Shown piece after piece: positions 8,995 through 18,136 of a stretch of 64,000 nucleotides of DNA. Every line of letters starts with the position of its first letter. Positions within the stretch are counted from its first letter, which is position 1. The stretch spans positions 62,001-126,000 of the forward strand of contig CAMVGO010000001.1 in the NCBI GenBank assembly GCA_947167045.1, in the 5' to 3' direction. Made by a program: the position numbers and the translations under genes. The stretch is from an uncultured Clostridia bacterium (lineage in GTDB: Bacteria > Bacillota > Clostridia > Saccharofermentanales > Saccharofermentanaceae). The notes beneath the pieces are model-generated. The model saw nothing but the letters and a program-made list of their open reading frames with translations. It made no database searches and was not told the DNA's origin.

Positions 8995-9646
8995 GGTATC
9001 CGCGGCCTCTCACTGTCTCGATAACACCTTCGCCAACCTTGTGGCGCAGGTTCTTGATATGGCTGTCAACTATGCGCTCGTCAACTATCGCGCTGTAATC
9101 CCAGAGCATCTCGAGAAGGCGGTCCCTCGTGTACACTCGGCCCGGATTCTCTATTAGCGTCAGAAGGATGGCGTATTCCTTTGAAGTAAGCTCGATCTCC
9201 TTGCCGCCGACCATGACCTTCGCCATGTCGGGGATCATGACTATGTCCTTATAACAGACCTTTGTATACTCCTCTGCTGAAGAAGGCGTGTCACGCCTTA
9301 ATACTGCCTTTACCTTGCGCAGGAACACCGGCATCGAAAAAGGTTTGGTAACGTAATCGTCCGCCATGGAATCGTAGCCCTTTACCATCGACTTCTCGTC
9401 ATCTAGAGCCGACAGGAATATGACCGGCACATCAGACTCTTTCTTTACGAATTCGCAGACGCCGTAACCGTCGATCTTCGGGATCATGATGTCCAATATG
9501 ACAAGATCGACCTTTTCCCTGCCGAAAAGGCCGATGGCGGCCACACCGTCCTCCGCCTCAACTACCGAATACCCGTCATTAATGAGGTAGCTTGCCAGAA
9601 GCTGCCTTAACTCGGGTTCATCCTCAACGATCAGTATCTTTTTCAT
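8972..9646 (-). CDS. OmpR/PhoB-family response regulator
   Basis: A 224-residue response regulator, first gene of the two-gene operon with the kinase. The receiver has IVEDEPE, the phospho-acceptor Asp52 in VILDIMIPKIDG, the switch region IFLSALDD, and Lys in TKPFS. The C-terminal winged helix has LTSKEYAILLTLIENPGRVYTR-type features and ends in VRGRGYRVA. It regulates transcription when phosphorylated by the neighbouring kinase. Domain order and length are normal for the family. Confidence 0.95.
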   Translation of the reverse strand: MKKILIVEDEPELRQLLASYLINDGYSVVEAEDGVAAIGLFGREKVDLVILDIMIPKIDGYGVCEFVKKESDVPVIFLSALDDEKSMVKGYDSMADDYVTKPFSMPVFLRKVKAVLRRDTPSSAEEYTKVCYKDIVMIPDMAKVMVGGKEIELTSKEYAILLTLIENPGRVYTRDRLLEMLWDYSAIVDERIVDSHIKNLRHKVGEGVIETVRGRGYRVAQTDN

Positions 9647-9782
9647 ATTGTGATTATAGAATACTTTTGTGGATTTTATGTGCAGAACCGGTTACGGAAA
9701 GATCACTTGGTGCGTCCCGCAGGAAAAATAAAATACTTATGCTATCATAACCTCAAATTACTACGAACAGGGGAACAGATAC

Positions 9783-10928
9783 ATGCCATTAGTTCAGGCA
9801 AAATGCGAGAACTGCGGAGCGCTGCTAAATGTCCGGTCCGATCTCAAAGCCGCCAACTGCCCGTACTGCGGCGCGGCTTATGTCGTACAGGACGCGATAA
9901 ATTACTTTAACTCCGTCACGAACATAGAACACCTTCATGCAGATGTGGTGAACATCTCCGACGCGAAATCAACAGATAGTCTGCTCAAGGCTGCAGAGGC
10001 TTTCATGAAGATAGGCGATCTTGAGTCAGCCGTATGGAAATTTGCCGATGTAAGGGACATGACTCCCCAGGATCACCGCGGATGGTGGGGACTTGCAAGA
10101 TGCGGCATGAAAAGATACGAGCTCGGAAACACACCGTGGCAGGCTCAGGAATCCATAAAGGATGAGAATCCGGACTTCTGCATGTCGACCGTAAAGAAAG
10201 TCGGCCGCATGCTTTCAGATATCCCCGGTTCCATCTCAGAGATCAGGGAGAATTACAGAAAATGCCTGATGTTCGCACCTCCCGCCGAAAAGTATGAGAT
10301 CGAAGCGGCATGGAACGGATTCATTTCTTTTGCCCGCAAATCCTTCGATAAGTTCGGAGCGGATTTCATCAGCGACATGAAGAACTTCAAACACAATAAA
10401 GATACAGTTCAGGCAAAGATCGATGCTGTCGAATCGAGAATAAAAGCCCAGAACGACAAGATAAGCAGCATGAAAAAGAAGCATGACGACGAGACCAAAA
10501 GCTTTAAAAACAGTCACCGTCCCGGTCCTCTCGATTATTATTTCTACCATGACTCCGACTCGAGCGGATGGAGATCGCTCTTACTGCTGTTCGGGATCTC
10601 GCTCGGACTGGCAATAGTAATATTCCTCATAAGTTTCTTCGGTTTCCATAAAGAATACGGCCTGGCATCCGTAGTCGTAATACTGCCTCTGATACTGATA
10701 TTCGGCATATGCAGCGACGTAAGATACAAGCGCAACCAGAAAGCCGGTACCAAGCAGTATGAAAAAGATCTGTCACATGCTTCCGATGTAAACAAAGAGA
10801 CAGGCGAACTCAACAATCTGGAAAAAGAACTGAGAAATCTGCAGTACGAGATGCAGAGATACAACGAGGCAGAGGCAGAAGCCCTTAAGGTAATTGAGAG
10901 GATCGGGGAGATCGCAAAGATATTCTGA
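9783..10928 (+). CDS. zinc-ribbon membrane protein with coiled coil
   Basis: A 381-residue protein of unknown role. It opens with a zinc ribbon (CENCGALL at 9-16 and CPYCGAAY at about 31-38). A TPR-like alpha-helical region follows (AAEAFMKIGDLESAVWKFADV), then a helical stretch with coiled-coil character at about 205-245. Two membrane helices lie at about 265-320. A final coiled coil rich in Glu and Leu runs to the end. A GGGG-rich site precedes ATG. The same ribbon-plus-tetratricopeptide style occurs in the gene at 11033-11821. Bases 10946-10976 form a weak terminator-like repeat. Confidence 0.7.
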   Translation: MPLVQAKCENCGALLNVRSDLKAANCPYCGAAYVVQDAINYFNSVTNIEHLHADVVNISDAKSTDSLLKAAEAFMKIGDLESAVWKFADVRDMTPQDHRGWWGLARCGMKRYELGNTPWQAQESIKDENPDFCMSTVKKVGRMLSDIPGSISEIRENYRKCLMFAPPAEKYEIEAAWNGFISFARKSFDKFGADFISDMKNFKHNKDTVQAKIDAVESRIKAQNDKISSMKKKHDDETKSFKNSHRPGPLDYYFYHDSDSSGWRSLLLLFGISLGLAIVIFLISFFGFHKEYGLASVVVILPLILIFGICSDVRYKRNQKAGTKQYEKDLSHASDVNKETGELNNLEKELRNLQYEMQRYNEAEAEALKVIERIGEIAKIF

Positions 10929-11032
10929 TTAAACAGAAAAACAAATGCGCCTCATGCATTTCTCAGAGGCATTAGTCGCTTTAATCGTGATATTAGACTA
11001 GACACCTTATAAAACAGTTATTTAGGTATAGT

Positions 11033-11821
11033 CTAACCCACTATAGCCTCTAACTGATTTTTCTTCTCAATTAGGAGATTCATATGATTCTCATCAAACC
11101 ACTCGAGAGTATCTGTGACATATCCCAAATGGACTTCAGCTTTCTTACGTCTTAAAACTTCGTTGTACATACATACACACTCGTTGACAGCACAAAATGA
11201 CATATTGGCATACTTATTACCAAATAGTTCTAACACATCAGATGCAAATCTTTCAAGCATATATATAATTGATTCGAAATGTGAAATAATGCTAGGCCAA
11301 CGAGTAAGCAATTCCATGTAACTACCACCACTACGCGATAGTGTCAAAAACTCATTAATAACAAACTGATATCTATCTTCTTCGATCTTATAGAGGTTTT
11401 GAAGTATTGTTGATATAATATTCTCATGGCTATTAGGGTCAAAGTAATCCTTCATAGTTATCAAAGAAGACCTAATACAGTTGTTAACAACTGACAGATC
11501 ACTCGTTTTGTTAGTGCTGTTTAATGCAGCATATATTGTTCCAAACAGAAATGCTTCCCAGTTTTGCGGATCAATTAATAAAATTTGTTCATAATACTTT
11601 TGTGCTTGTGGATAATCTTCAATACTTCTAGCCTTATCCGCAAGAGTCAAGAGATTATTCAATTCTTGCGTCTTATCAATAGTTACAGATCCCTGAAGCT
11701 CGACCATTAGTTTCTTAGCTTCTTCGACAGAGTACTTTGTCCCACAACTCTGACACACATAAAATCCATTCTCTTTTATGATATCGCGGCCGTCACACAT
11801 TTCACAAACAATTGCCTTCAT
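11033..11821 (-). CDS. zinc-ribbon/TPR-like protein
   Basis: A protein of about 262 residues. It starts with a treble-clef-like zinc ribbon (CEMCDGRDIIKENGFYVCQSCG), then SVEEAKKLMVELQGSV, which is a common lead-in to TPR-type helical proteins in Clostridia. Helices follow with a TPR signature (YPQAQKYYEQILLIDPQNWEA). No enzyme motif is present. ATG at 11821 is preceded by GAGGTTG; 53 more upstream codons are open but low in complexity and lack a ribosome site. Function unknown; likely cytoplasmic. Confidence 0.7.
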   Translation of the reverse strand: MKAIVCEMCDGRDIIKENGFYVCQSCGTKYSVEEAKKLMVELQGSVTIDKTQELNNLLTLADKARSIEDYPQAQKYYEQILLIDPQNWEAFLFGTIYAALNSTNKTSDLSVVNNCIRSSLITMKDYFDPNSHENIISTILQNLYKIEEDRYQFVINEFLTLSRSGGSYMELLTRWPSIISHFESIIYMLERFASDVLELFGNKYANMSFCAVNECVCMYNEVLRRKKAEVHLGYVTDTLEWFDENHMNLLIEKKNQLEAIVG

Positions 11822-12649
11822 AAGCACAACCTCAAACATATTTAAGTATAAATAGAATATCATATATTCGCATTCAAGAATGGTTAATTTTGGATTAAAG
11901 CGACTCCTTTTGTTTTCTGCTGTGTATACCAAAAAGCAAAAAATATGAGTCGTTGGACTACATTGTTGTGTTTTTTTCATCTGCCAAACATAACATCTAC
12001 AAATCGCACATACGGAACATAATCAAACACTAGTGACCACTTACTTTGTTGTATATCAGTTTAAAAACAGTAAAAACATAAAGATATGAACAGTTATGAA
12101 TACTTATGTAATTATGTCAACACATTTCCCGACGATGAGGCCGCTTGATTAACAATCAATCTATCACATATCCGTTTTGATCGGGAACCCAATAAAATCA
12201 AGCATTTCAGCCCATTCTGCCCCGTGCAGGATGGGCTGTCTATATTGGCCACCATACCAATTCCTTACCAAAAACAGGAAAACAGCTCGCAGGTGCGATG
12301 AAAACGCACATTTCTCGCATATTCGAGCACTTTGTTGCCTGAAAACCGGACATTGATCAGTATGTGAGCGTAGAGCTGTGTAGACTCATATGATGCCATG
12401 TACTCTTCTTTTATTGACCGTATTTTTCTCGGGGCAAATGGTGTGGTTTTGGTGTGTTAGTCTTATTTCTCGCAGTTCCATGTAGATAATGGCAGGTAAA
12501 TGTAGACTTACATTAGGTTGAGGAATTAAATGACCTGGACATAGTGACATTATCGCATGTACGATGACGAAAATCGCATAATGGAATCTTTTTACACTGT
12601 CCCCTATCCTTGTGTCAAAGCTTCGAATTCAACAAGGAGGTGCCGGATC
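11822..12649. other. gene-poor region left of the ParB fragment
   Basis: No convincing gene is seen. It contains the left copy of the direct repeat at 12125-12241, with the hairpin AGCCCATTCTGC / GCAGGATGGGCT. The stretch from about 12250 to 12640 resembles the leader of the ParB-like gene and ends in AAGGAGG, its ribosome site. Confidence 0.5.
12125..12241 (+). repeat. left copy of diverged 115-bp direct repeat
   Basis: It matches 17941-18055 over its whole length with gaps: TTCCCGAC.ATGA..CCGCT at the start, AATCAAGCATTTCAGCCCATT near the end, and GGATGGGC at the close. It ends in a hairpin (AGCCCATTCTGC, loop, GCAGGATGGGCT) that the second copy keeps with wobble pairs. The two copies bracket the 12.2-17.9 kb island, suggesting attachment sites or element ends. 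Confidence 0.6.
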
Positions 12650-13228
12650 GTGAGAAATAAGCCTAAACTTGATCTGGGCCTTAATGCGTTCGAAGAATTG
12701 TTCATGACAGATAAAGAGCGAGTAGAAGCACGCCTCCCTAAGATCTATGACATCCCTATTGAGCTTATAGATGACTTTCCTGAGCATCCGTTCAAGGTGC
12801 GTATGGATGAGGACATGGAGCAGCTCATAGCCAGCATAAAGGAACAGGGGCTTATCACTCCCGTTATCCTGCGCCCGAAAGAAAAAGGAAGATATGAGAT
12901 GGTTTCCGGTCACAGACGGAAAGAAGCCTGTTTGCGGGCAGGGTTAGCCTGGATCAAGGCTGAAGTCCGCGAGATAACCCATGATGAGGCTATAATCGTC
13001 ATGGTGGACTCCAACCTTCAGCGTTCTGTAATCCTCCCCAGTGAGAAAGCTTTCTCATATAAAATGCGCTTAGAAGCTATCAAAAGACAAGGTATGCGTG
13101 GCGATTTAACTTCGGACCCACTGGGGCCGAAGTTGGGAACCCGTTCAAATCAAGAGGTTGCTGCCCAAGTCGGTGACAGCAAAACCCAAGTTCAGCGGTA
13201 TATTCGGTTAACAGAACTCATTGCTTAA
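12650..13228 (+). pseudogene. ParB/RepB-like partition protein, C-terminally truncated
   Basis: A ParB-type nuclease/CTPase domain: PIELIDDFPEHPFKVRMDEDM, then LIASIKEQGLITPVILRP and the GHRR-type motif VSGHRRKEACLRAG, followed by NLQR and a start of the helix-turn-helix (NQEVAAQVGDSKTQVQRYIRL). GTG at 12650 follows AAGGAGG with suitable spacing. The protein ends abruptly after RLTELIA at 192 residues, whereas relatives on mobile elements continue well past this point. The cut falls exactly where a reversed ATPase fragment begins. It is probably a remnant of a plasmid or integrative element. Confidence 0.75.
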
Positions 13229-13423
13229 CTCTGCAAGATTATCAACACCATATAATGAAACTACTACGCATTTGATTCTTCTCTTTTTCAAATATGGCCT
13301 CATCACATTGTTAATGTAATAAGACTTTCCCGAGCCCCACTCACCAGTTAACAGCACTGCGGTTTTCGTAGTGTACTGTGTAGCATATCTTTCTATATAC
13401 GAATTTAATTCTTCGTTGTTCAT
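13208..13423 (-). pseudogene. P-loop ATPase (KAP-like) N-terminal fragment
   Basis: A 71-residue piece starting MNNEELNSYIERYA and containing Walker A in LLTGEWGSGKSYYINN, then CVVVSLYGVDNLAELSNEF. This is the usual opening of KAP/P-loop ATPases found in defence genes. It ends at the ParB breakpoint, overlapping that fragment by 21 bases, so the remaining domains (Walker B, sensors) are lost. It ends 10 bases upstream of the DUF262 gene on the same strand, so it may have been part of that operon. Confidence 0.65.
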
Positions 13424-13432
13424 GGCGCCGCC

Positions 13433-15169
13433 TTATCGTTCTAATCCGTTTAACTTTAAGTAATCGAGGAATGCATCAATAATAGTCGAGGTCCTTGCTT
13501 TGATATCCGTTTCGGTAAAGTCTGTTTTCTCGGCAGCAAGTGCAAGCAATTCTTTGTTTTTTGTTCCTTTTTTAGGTTGCCCTCTCTTGTTGATGAATCC
13601 CCGATAATATGTAACTTTATCAGAGAATCGGTAATCAGAAGCTCTTATGTTTACATGCTTTTCAAGCAAAGCCTTGTTGCCGAGAAGCTCCACATTTCTT
13701 GGATCCGTCAATGTGTTTTCTTTTTCGTTTCTGTTCTTTGCATATATATGTTCAATCTCAATCGGAGTTTCTAATGAATAGATCTCCTGATCATCGAAAG
13801 TATATGCCCACCAGGTCAGCATTGATTTTGTAATAGGTCTGGCATTGTAGAATCCAAAGTTATCCATTGCGTTTTTAACCGCAACAAGATCAAATCTGTA
13901 ATCAGAAAATGTGACCGGCACATTATTAACAATGTTGACCATTTCGGCATAAACCGGAGTTCTTAGTGCATTAACACCAGGATTTGTAACAGCGTACGTC
14001 CAGATAAAAGCAATAGTTAAATCAAGGAAACGAGAAAAATCTTCATCAGAAAGCATTCCTTCATCATCTTTATTCTGCATAAAGTATACAGAAACAAAGT
14101 AGTTCCACATTCCGTTAGGAGCATAGTTCAAAACAAAGAGCTTTCTAAGGATCTCATCAGAGAATCTCTCGTTGTTTTGATTTGCAACATCATTCCAGAA
14201 ATTAGCCAAGATGATCAAGTTGTCAAAAACACCATCCCTATTAAGAAGTGTATAGTTTTCACGCTCATAAAACTTCCTAAGAGCTTCTGTAGTAGACGAC
14301 TTAATACCCATCTTGGCTCTTTCATAGTACATATAACGGGTAAACAACTCATCCATCGGAGTACCGCTAATAGGATGGAATATTTTCTCGCACACTCCCT
14401 CAAGCTCTTTCCAACGCTTTATAAACGAGTCTTTCTCTCCCTTTGCAGAATAGTATTTATAGAATTGTGCTTTGAAAATGTCCGAATCCGATAACGGTAA
14501 TCCTCTATCATTCAATGTGGAAAAAATCCTTAATGCAGTATCTTGTGTCTCTGCTTCAATAGGTAATAATATGCAGTTGTACATAATTCGAGCCGGAAGA
14601 TATGCGCAGTATGCCGGATACATTCCTATAAATTCTTCTATCTTATTCTGGAAGAAGCGGAAAACATTTGCATAGCGGCTCTTATATGCCTTTTGAGCAT
14701 CGCCATATCTCAAGATGTACAAAAACTCATCTTTGTCATCATCGGTCGAAACTTGAGAATCGATCTTTAATTCATCTTCAATCAGGTTATCGAACTCGTC
14801 GGCTTTCCAGATGCACTTTGCAATAGAATTGCGGATGCTTATCGAGTTTTTATCTTGCATGTTAAGGAACTTTGTGTAAAACGCTCTAAGAATCAACATC
14901 AACGTTGTAAGTCGCTGCTGACCATCGATTATTTCCTGTTTTCCGTTATTCTTGAAGGTAACGATAGGACCTAAAAAATATTCATCATCTTTCTTAAACT
15001 TATCACAATCATTATCCGGAAATGCAAACTCGAAAATGTCATCCCACAATGTCTGGCATTCTGTTTCACCCCAAGCATACGGTCTTTGATAATCCGGAAT
15101 CAAGAAGTCGGATTTCTTGTCGGAAAACAGCTGATATACAGTTTGTTGGTCAATGTTTAGTTTTGACAT
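13433..15169 (-). CDS. DUF262/DUF1524 (GmrSD-like) restriction protein
   Basis: A 578-residue protein. The N-terminal DUF262 domain has PDYQRPYAWGETECQTLWDD, FLGPIVTF and the diagnostic IIDGQQRLTTLML. The C-terminal DUF1524-like HNH region has IEHIYAKNRNE, then NVELLGNKALLEKHVN. GmrSD-family enzymes cut modified phage DNA (type IV restriction), with DUF262 as the NTP-dependent part. Here both halves are fused in one chain. AGGGAGATCTCC precedes the ATG. The neighbouring HsdS fragment and ATPase fragment suggest a shuffled restriction cluster. Length and motifs look intact. Confidence 0.85.
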   Translation of the reverse strand: MSKLNIDQQTVYQLFSDKKSDFLIPDYQRPYAWGETECQTLWDDIFEFAFPDNDCDKFKKDDEYFLGPIVTFKNNGKQEIIDGQQRLTTLMLILRAFYTKFLNMQDKNSISIRNSIAKCIWKADEFDNLIEDELKIDSQVSTDDDKDEFLYILRYGDAQKAYKSRYANVFRFFQNKIEEFIGMYPAYCAYLPARIMYNCILLPIEAETQDTALRIFSTLNDRGLPLSDSDIFKAQFYKYYSAKGEKDSFIKRWKELEGVCEKIFHPISGTPMDELFTRYMYYERAKMGIKSSTTEALRKFYERENYTLLNRDGVFDNLIILANFWNDVANQNNERFSDEILRKLFVLNYAPNGMWNYFVSVYFMQNKDDEGMLSDEDFSRFLDLTIAFIWTYAVTNPGVNALRTPVYAEMVNIVNNVPVTFSDYRFDLVAVKNAMDNFGFYNARPITKSMLTWWAYTFDDQEIYSLETPIEIEHIYAKNRNEKENTLTDPRNVELLGNKALLEKHVNIRASDYRFSDKVTYYRGFINKRGQPKKGTKNKELLALAAEKTDFTETDIKARTSTIIDAFLDYLKLNGLER

Positions 15170-15186
15170 AAGGGAGATCTCCTTTC

Positions 15187-15621
15187 TTATGTAGCCAGTT
15201 GATTAAGTAATGATTCAATAATCGATACTATTCTTTTTTGTTCTTCTAACGGCGGAAGAGGCATTAAATACTGATTCATCCTAACCATAGTAAGAGTATC
15301 AACTGTAGTACCGCCTGAATTATTATCAATCTGTGAACGCATTAAACTTGATTCCATTACTCGTTTTAAGAAAGTGGCTATCATGCCAGCATAATTTTCA
15401 AAACAAAGAACAGATGCATCCTTGTAATAGAATCTTTCGTATTCCTTGACAACGTATGTCTTTCCAAGAGTACCTACACCTGTTACCATTAAATCTCCAG
15501 CATGAGGAACACCTGATTTAGAAAAATACTCGTATAATTCTTCTGAAATGAATAAATCATTATTTACTATTCCTGTATCAGCTAAAGTATCTGTTTCGGG
15601 TATTTTATAATCAATTGCCAT
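15187..15621 (-). pseudogene. HsdS specificity-subunit fragment
   Basis: A 144-residue piece of a type I restriction specificity subunit. It keeps one distal target-recognition half (GDLMVTGVGTLGKTYVV) and the conserved helix end (MPLPPLEEQKRIVSIIESLL). A complete HsdS has two recognition domains and about 400 residues. The ATG lies within the end of the lipoprotein gene upstream, overlaps it by 11 bases and lacks a ribosome site, so it is best read as a 5'-truncated remnant. No hsdM or hsdR gene is nearby. Confidence 0.7.
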
Positions 15622-16147
15622 ATGCTAATTCATTTACCGCATCATAGAAATATGTATGGTACTGCTGGAATAAGTCAATTTCATCTGCATAGGCCAAGGG
15701 CTGATTGGCAACAGGAGTTTCCTCTTTGAGATTGTTATAAATAATCGTTGCTTTATCGTAGAGTTTTTCGAACGCAAGCTTAATATCAGAATACTCGTCA
15801 CTTAAGCTATCCATATACCCCTTGTCTTCCGTGACTTTATTATAGTACTTATCCATATTGGCAATAACAAAATCGATATCTAATGGATCTCCCGTACAGC
15901 TTTTGCCGGTTTTAGCATAATCTCTTGCCTCAACGAAGACTTCATTCCAGAGTTTGGTAACATCATTGGAAATGTCCTGAAGTTTCTGGACAGGTTCTTC
16001 TGCCTCAGTTGTTGTAGCCTGAGTTGTCGCCTGTGTTGCGGTTTGGGTTGTTGCAGCCTGAGTCGGATTTGTCATCTGTACACTGCAGGCTGTCATCATA
16101 GATACAGATACAGCAAAAATGCATATCGCTGCTAATGCTTTCTTCAT
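15611..16147 (-). CDS. small lipoprotein with Thr/Gln/Ala-rich linker
   Basis: A 178-residue lipoprotein. The signal peptide ends in MMTAC, followed by a low-complexity linker of TQATT/TTTEA units. The mature part of about 120 residues is mostly helical (LQDISNDVTKLWNEVFVEARDYAK) with no family I recognise. GGGAGGTATCG precedes ATG. Its 3' end runs into the HsdS fragment. It may bind cell-surface material, but the sequence gives no direct evidence. Confidence 0.65.
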   Translation of the reverse strand: MKKALAAICIFAVSVSMMTACSVQMTNPTQAATTQTATQATTQATTTEAEEPVQKLQDISNDVTKLWNEVFVEARDYAKTGKSCTGDPLDIDFVIANMDKYYNKVTEDKGYMDSLSDEYSDIKLAFEKLYDKATIIYNNLKEETPVANQPLAYADEIDLFQQYHTYFYDAVNELAYGN

Positions 16148-16226
16148 ATTTCGATACCTCCCTTATTTTAACCTGATTCTAGCATCGGCCAACTTGAAAT
16201 TGGTGTGCTGACAGCCCACATAAAAA

Positions 16227-16255
16227 GCCCCGACAGATTGAGGTGCTGTCAGGGC
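16227..16255 (-). terminator. Rho-independent terminator after HTH gene
   Basis: The inverted repeat GCCCCGACAG / CTGTCAGGGC has one mismatch and, read leftward, is followed by TTTTTAT. It lies 27 bases past the stop of the HTH regulator gene. Confidence 0.75.
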
Positions 16256-16281
16256 ATCTATAAAAAAGAATAACTATTGTC

Positions 16282-16710
16282 TCAGACCAGCGAATCCAGT
16301 TCGTGATCAGTAAGGAAGCTATTGAGCTCTCTTAAAGTCATTTTGTTATTGATCGCATAAATTATTAGACTATCACGGCTGCTCTTTGCATAGAGGATGC
16401 CTTCCTGGGCTATCTCCAAAGCACGTTGAGTTTCAGCAAGATTCATTTCGCAGGCAACAGCTATTGCGATTATCTTGTCTCTGCCAGGATTTTTGACACC
16501 TCTCATAATCTGGTAAAGGTATGTTCTCTCGATACCGCTTCTCTTCTGCATATCGGCAACGCTCATACCTTTTTCTGCCAAGATAGCCTTGATGTAGGAA
16601 CTGAAATCTTTAGGATACTTATCTCTTATCTTTTCTAAGTACTTTTCCACTTCTTCGAGAGTTCCGACTTTCCCGAGTTGCTCCATCAGGTCTCCAGTTT
16701 TGTCTGTCAT
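16282..16710 (-). CDS. XRE-type helix-turn-helix regulator
   Basis: A 142-residue regulator. The HTH is central (GMSVADMQKRSGIERTYLYQ), with a C-terminal helical tail ending FLTDHELDSLV. It is divergently transcribed from the kinase gene, with only 30 bases between start codons. That arrangement, HTH protein plus Ser/Thr kinase, recurs in Clostridia, and the HTH protein is often thought to be the kinase substrate or its repressor. This pairing is inferred from position. Confidence 0.75.
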   Translation of the reverse strand: MTDKTGDLMEQLGKVGTLEEVEKYLEKIRDKYPKDFSSYIKAILAEKGMSVADMQKRSGIERTYLYQIMRGVKNPGRDKIIAIAVACEMNLAETQRALEIAQEGILYAKSSRDSLIIYAINNKMTLRELNSFLTDHELDSLV

Positions 16711-16728
16711 GGTTTATTCCTCTCGATG

Positions 16729-16734
16729 TATAAT
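16729..16734 (+). promoter_or_regulatory. -10 box of the kinase gene (possible leaderless mRNA)
   Basis: A perfect TATAAT lies only six bases before the ATG at 16741, so transcription would start at or near the start codon. No clear -35 box or ribosome site is seen. The site lies between divergent starts, where the HTH protein could bind. Confidence 0.4.
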
Positions 16735-16740
16735 TGTTGT

Positions 16741-17769
16741 ATGCACAACTTATCTGAGTATAAAGAATTATATCACTACGACAGTAAGCGAAGTCTGGTC
16801 ATGAATGAAGTGACAGGCGTTATTTATATGAAGAAAACCCTCTCAACCTATGATGAGGGAGTTTACGAATACCTTAAGGCCAACAAAGAACCTCATATAC
16901 CTGAGATTTATTTCTTTTCCAAAGATGAGAACAATAATCTTATTGTTGTTGAGGAAGTTGTACAGGGAAATACGTTTGATGTGTTCATAAATAAGGATAT
17001 GCCGGACAAAGAAAAACTCAAATATTTCTATGAGCTCTTGGAAGGGCTTTCTTTTTTACATAATGCTCCGGAACCGATAATCCACAGAGATCTGAAACCA
17101 TCAAATATCATGATCACAAAAAAGGGCGAACTGAAAATCTTAGATTACGATGCGGCCAAGATATATAAACCTGAGAATACAGGTGATACTACAAGACTCG
17201 GAACTGAAGGTGTTGCCGCACCGGAACAGTACGGATTCATGCAGTCAGATCCGAGAAGCGATATTTATGCTGTAGGAAAGATGCTTGAAAAGGCTTTCCC
17301 AAATAACTCAAGAATACAAAAGATTGCAGCCAAGGCTTCCAGTTTTGCACCCAAAGATCGCTACAACAATGCGCGTGAACTGTCGGATGCACTTGCAAGA
17401 AAGATCAGCCCTAATCTTAAACTCAAGCCTCTCTTCCCTCCCCCGGGTTTCAGAAACAGAAAGTGGTGGAAAATCTTGCTTGCAGCTTTGTTCTATCCGT
17501 TTGCCCTATTCATCATCATCGGCATGACTGTTAAAGAAGGAACATTACTGGACAATATACTAGCCAAAGTATATGCGTTCTTTTATGTTTTCATCGCGAT
17601 TGATATTTGCAATTCCTGGACTGGAATATTCGATATGCTCCCATTTGTCACGCACAAGAATATCTTCCTGCGGTATTTATTCAAAGCTATATGGGTAGCT
17701 GTTGAGATACTGGTCCTTACAGTTATATTCCTATTTGTTAGCGGAATAATCCATCTCTTTATAAAATGA
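16741..17769 (+). CDS. membrane Ser/Thr protein kinase (PknB/STK-like)
   Basis: A 342-residue eukaryotic-type kinase, starting at ATG 16741 with MHNLSEYKE. The catalytic loop HRDLKPSN is at 115-122, the DFG equivalent is DYD at 135-137, and the APE equivalent is in AAPEQYG. Lys31/32 in VIYMKKTL is the likely VAIK lysine. Three or so membrane helices follow at about 245-340, so the kinase domain is cytoplasmic and anchored. The C-terminal helices replace the usual extracellular PASTA domains. It is divergent from the HTH gene and is likely regulated with it. Confidence 0.85.
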   Translation: MHNLSEYKELYHYDSKRSLVMNEVTGVIYMKKTLSTYDEGVYEYLKANKEPHIPEIYFFSKDENNNLIVVEEVVQGNTFDVFINKDMPDKEKLKYFYELLEGLSFLHNAPEPIIHRDLKPSNIMITKKGELKILDYDAAKIYKPENTGDTTRLGTEGVAAPEQYGFMQSDPRSDIYAVGKMLEKAFPNNSRIQKIAAKASSFAPKDRYNNARELSDALARKISPNLKLKPLFPPPGFRNRKWWKILLAALFYPFALFIIIGMTVKEGTLLDNILAKVYAFFYVFIAIDICNSWTGIFDMLPFVTHKNIFLRYLFKAIWVAVEILVLTVIFLFVSGIIHLFIK

Positions 17770-17940
17770 GTTTTATTGTTGTACATTAAAGCACCTTACA
17801 TCGTTTACATCTTTTCTTACATCTTTTGAATCAACACTTGTAGTTAGTCCTAGTCAGCTCTGGCCAATGCCAGATATTACCATACACAAATTAGTGAGTT
17901 TTAGTTAGTTTAAGACGGAAATTTTCATGCAGTCACTATG

Positions 17941-18055
17941 TTCCCGACTATGAAACCGCTCGACTGACATTCAATCTATTCAATATCCAATTGGGTTCTT
18001 TAAACTCAATATAATCAAGCATTTCAGCCCATTTTGCTACGTGAAGGATGGGCCG
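17941..18055 (+). repeat. right copy of diverged 115-bp direct repeat
   Basis: Same order of elements as 12125-12241: TTCCCGACTATGAAACCGCT, then ATAATCAAGCATTTCAGCCC, then the hairpin ending GAAGGATGGGCC. Many substitutions separate the copies. It lies between the kinase gene and the tRNA array. The hairpin pairing is maintained through wobbles. Confidence 0.6.
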
Positions 18056-18136
18056 CACTTTTGTTTTGGGATGACAAATCTCCGAAAATTGTCGTAAGCT
18101 CAGTTTGATGTTTTCTTACTATTGTCGCGTCATTTT

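Noticed and set aside
15187..15621. Functional HsdS protein
   Set aside because: It is far shorter than an intact subunit, lacks a ribosome site and has no methylase or nuclease partner nearby.
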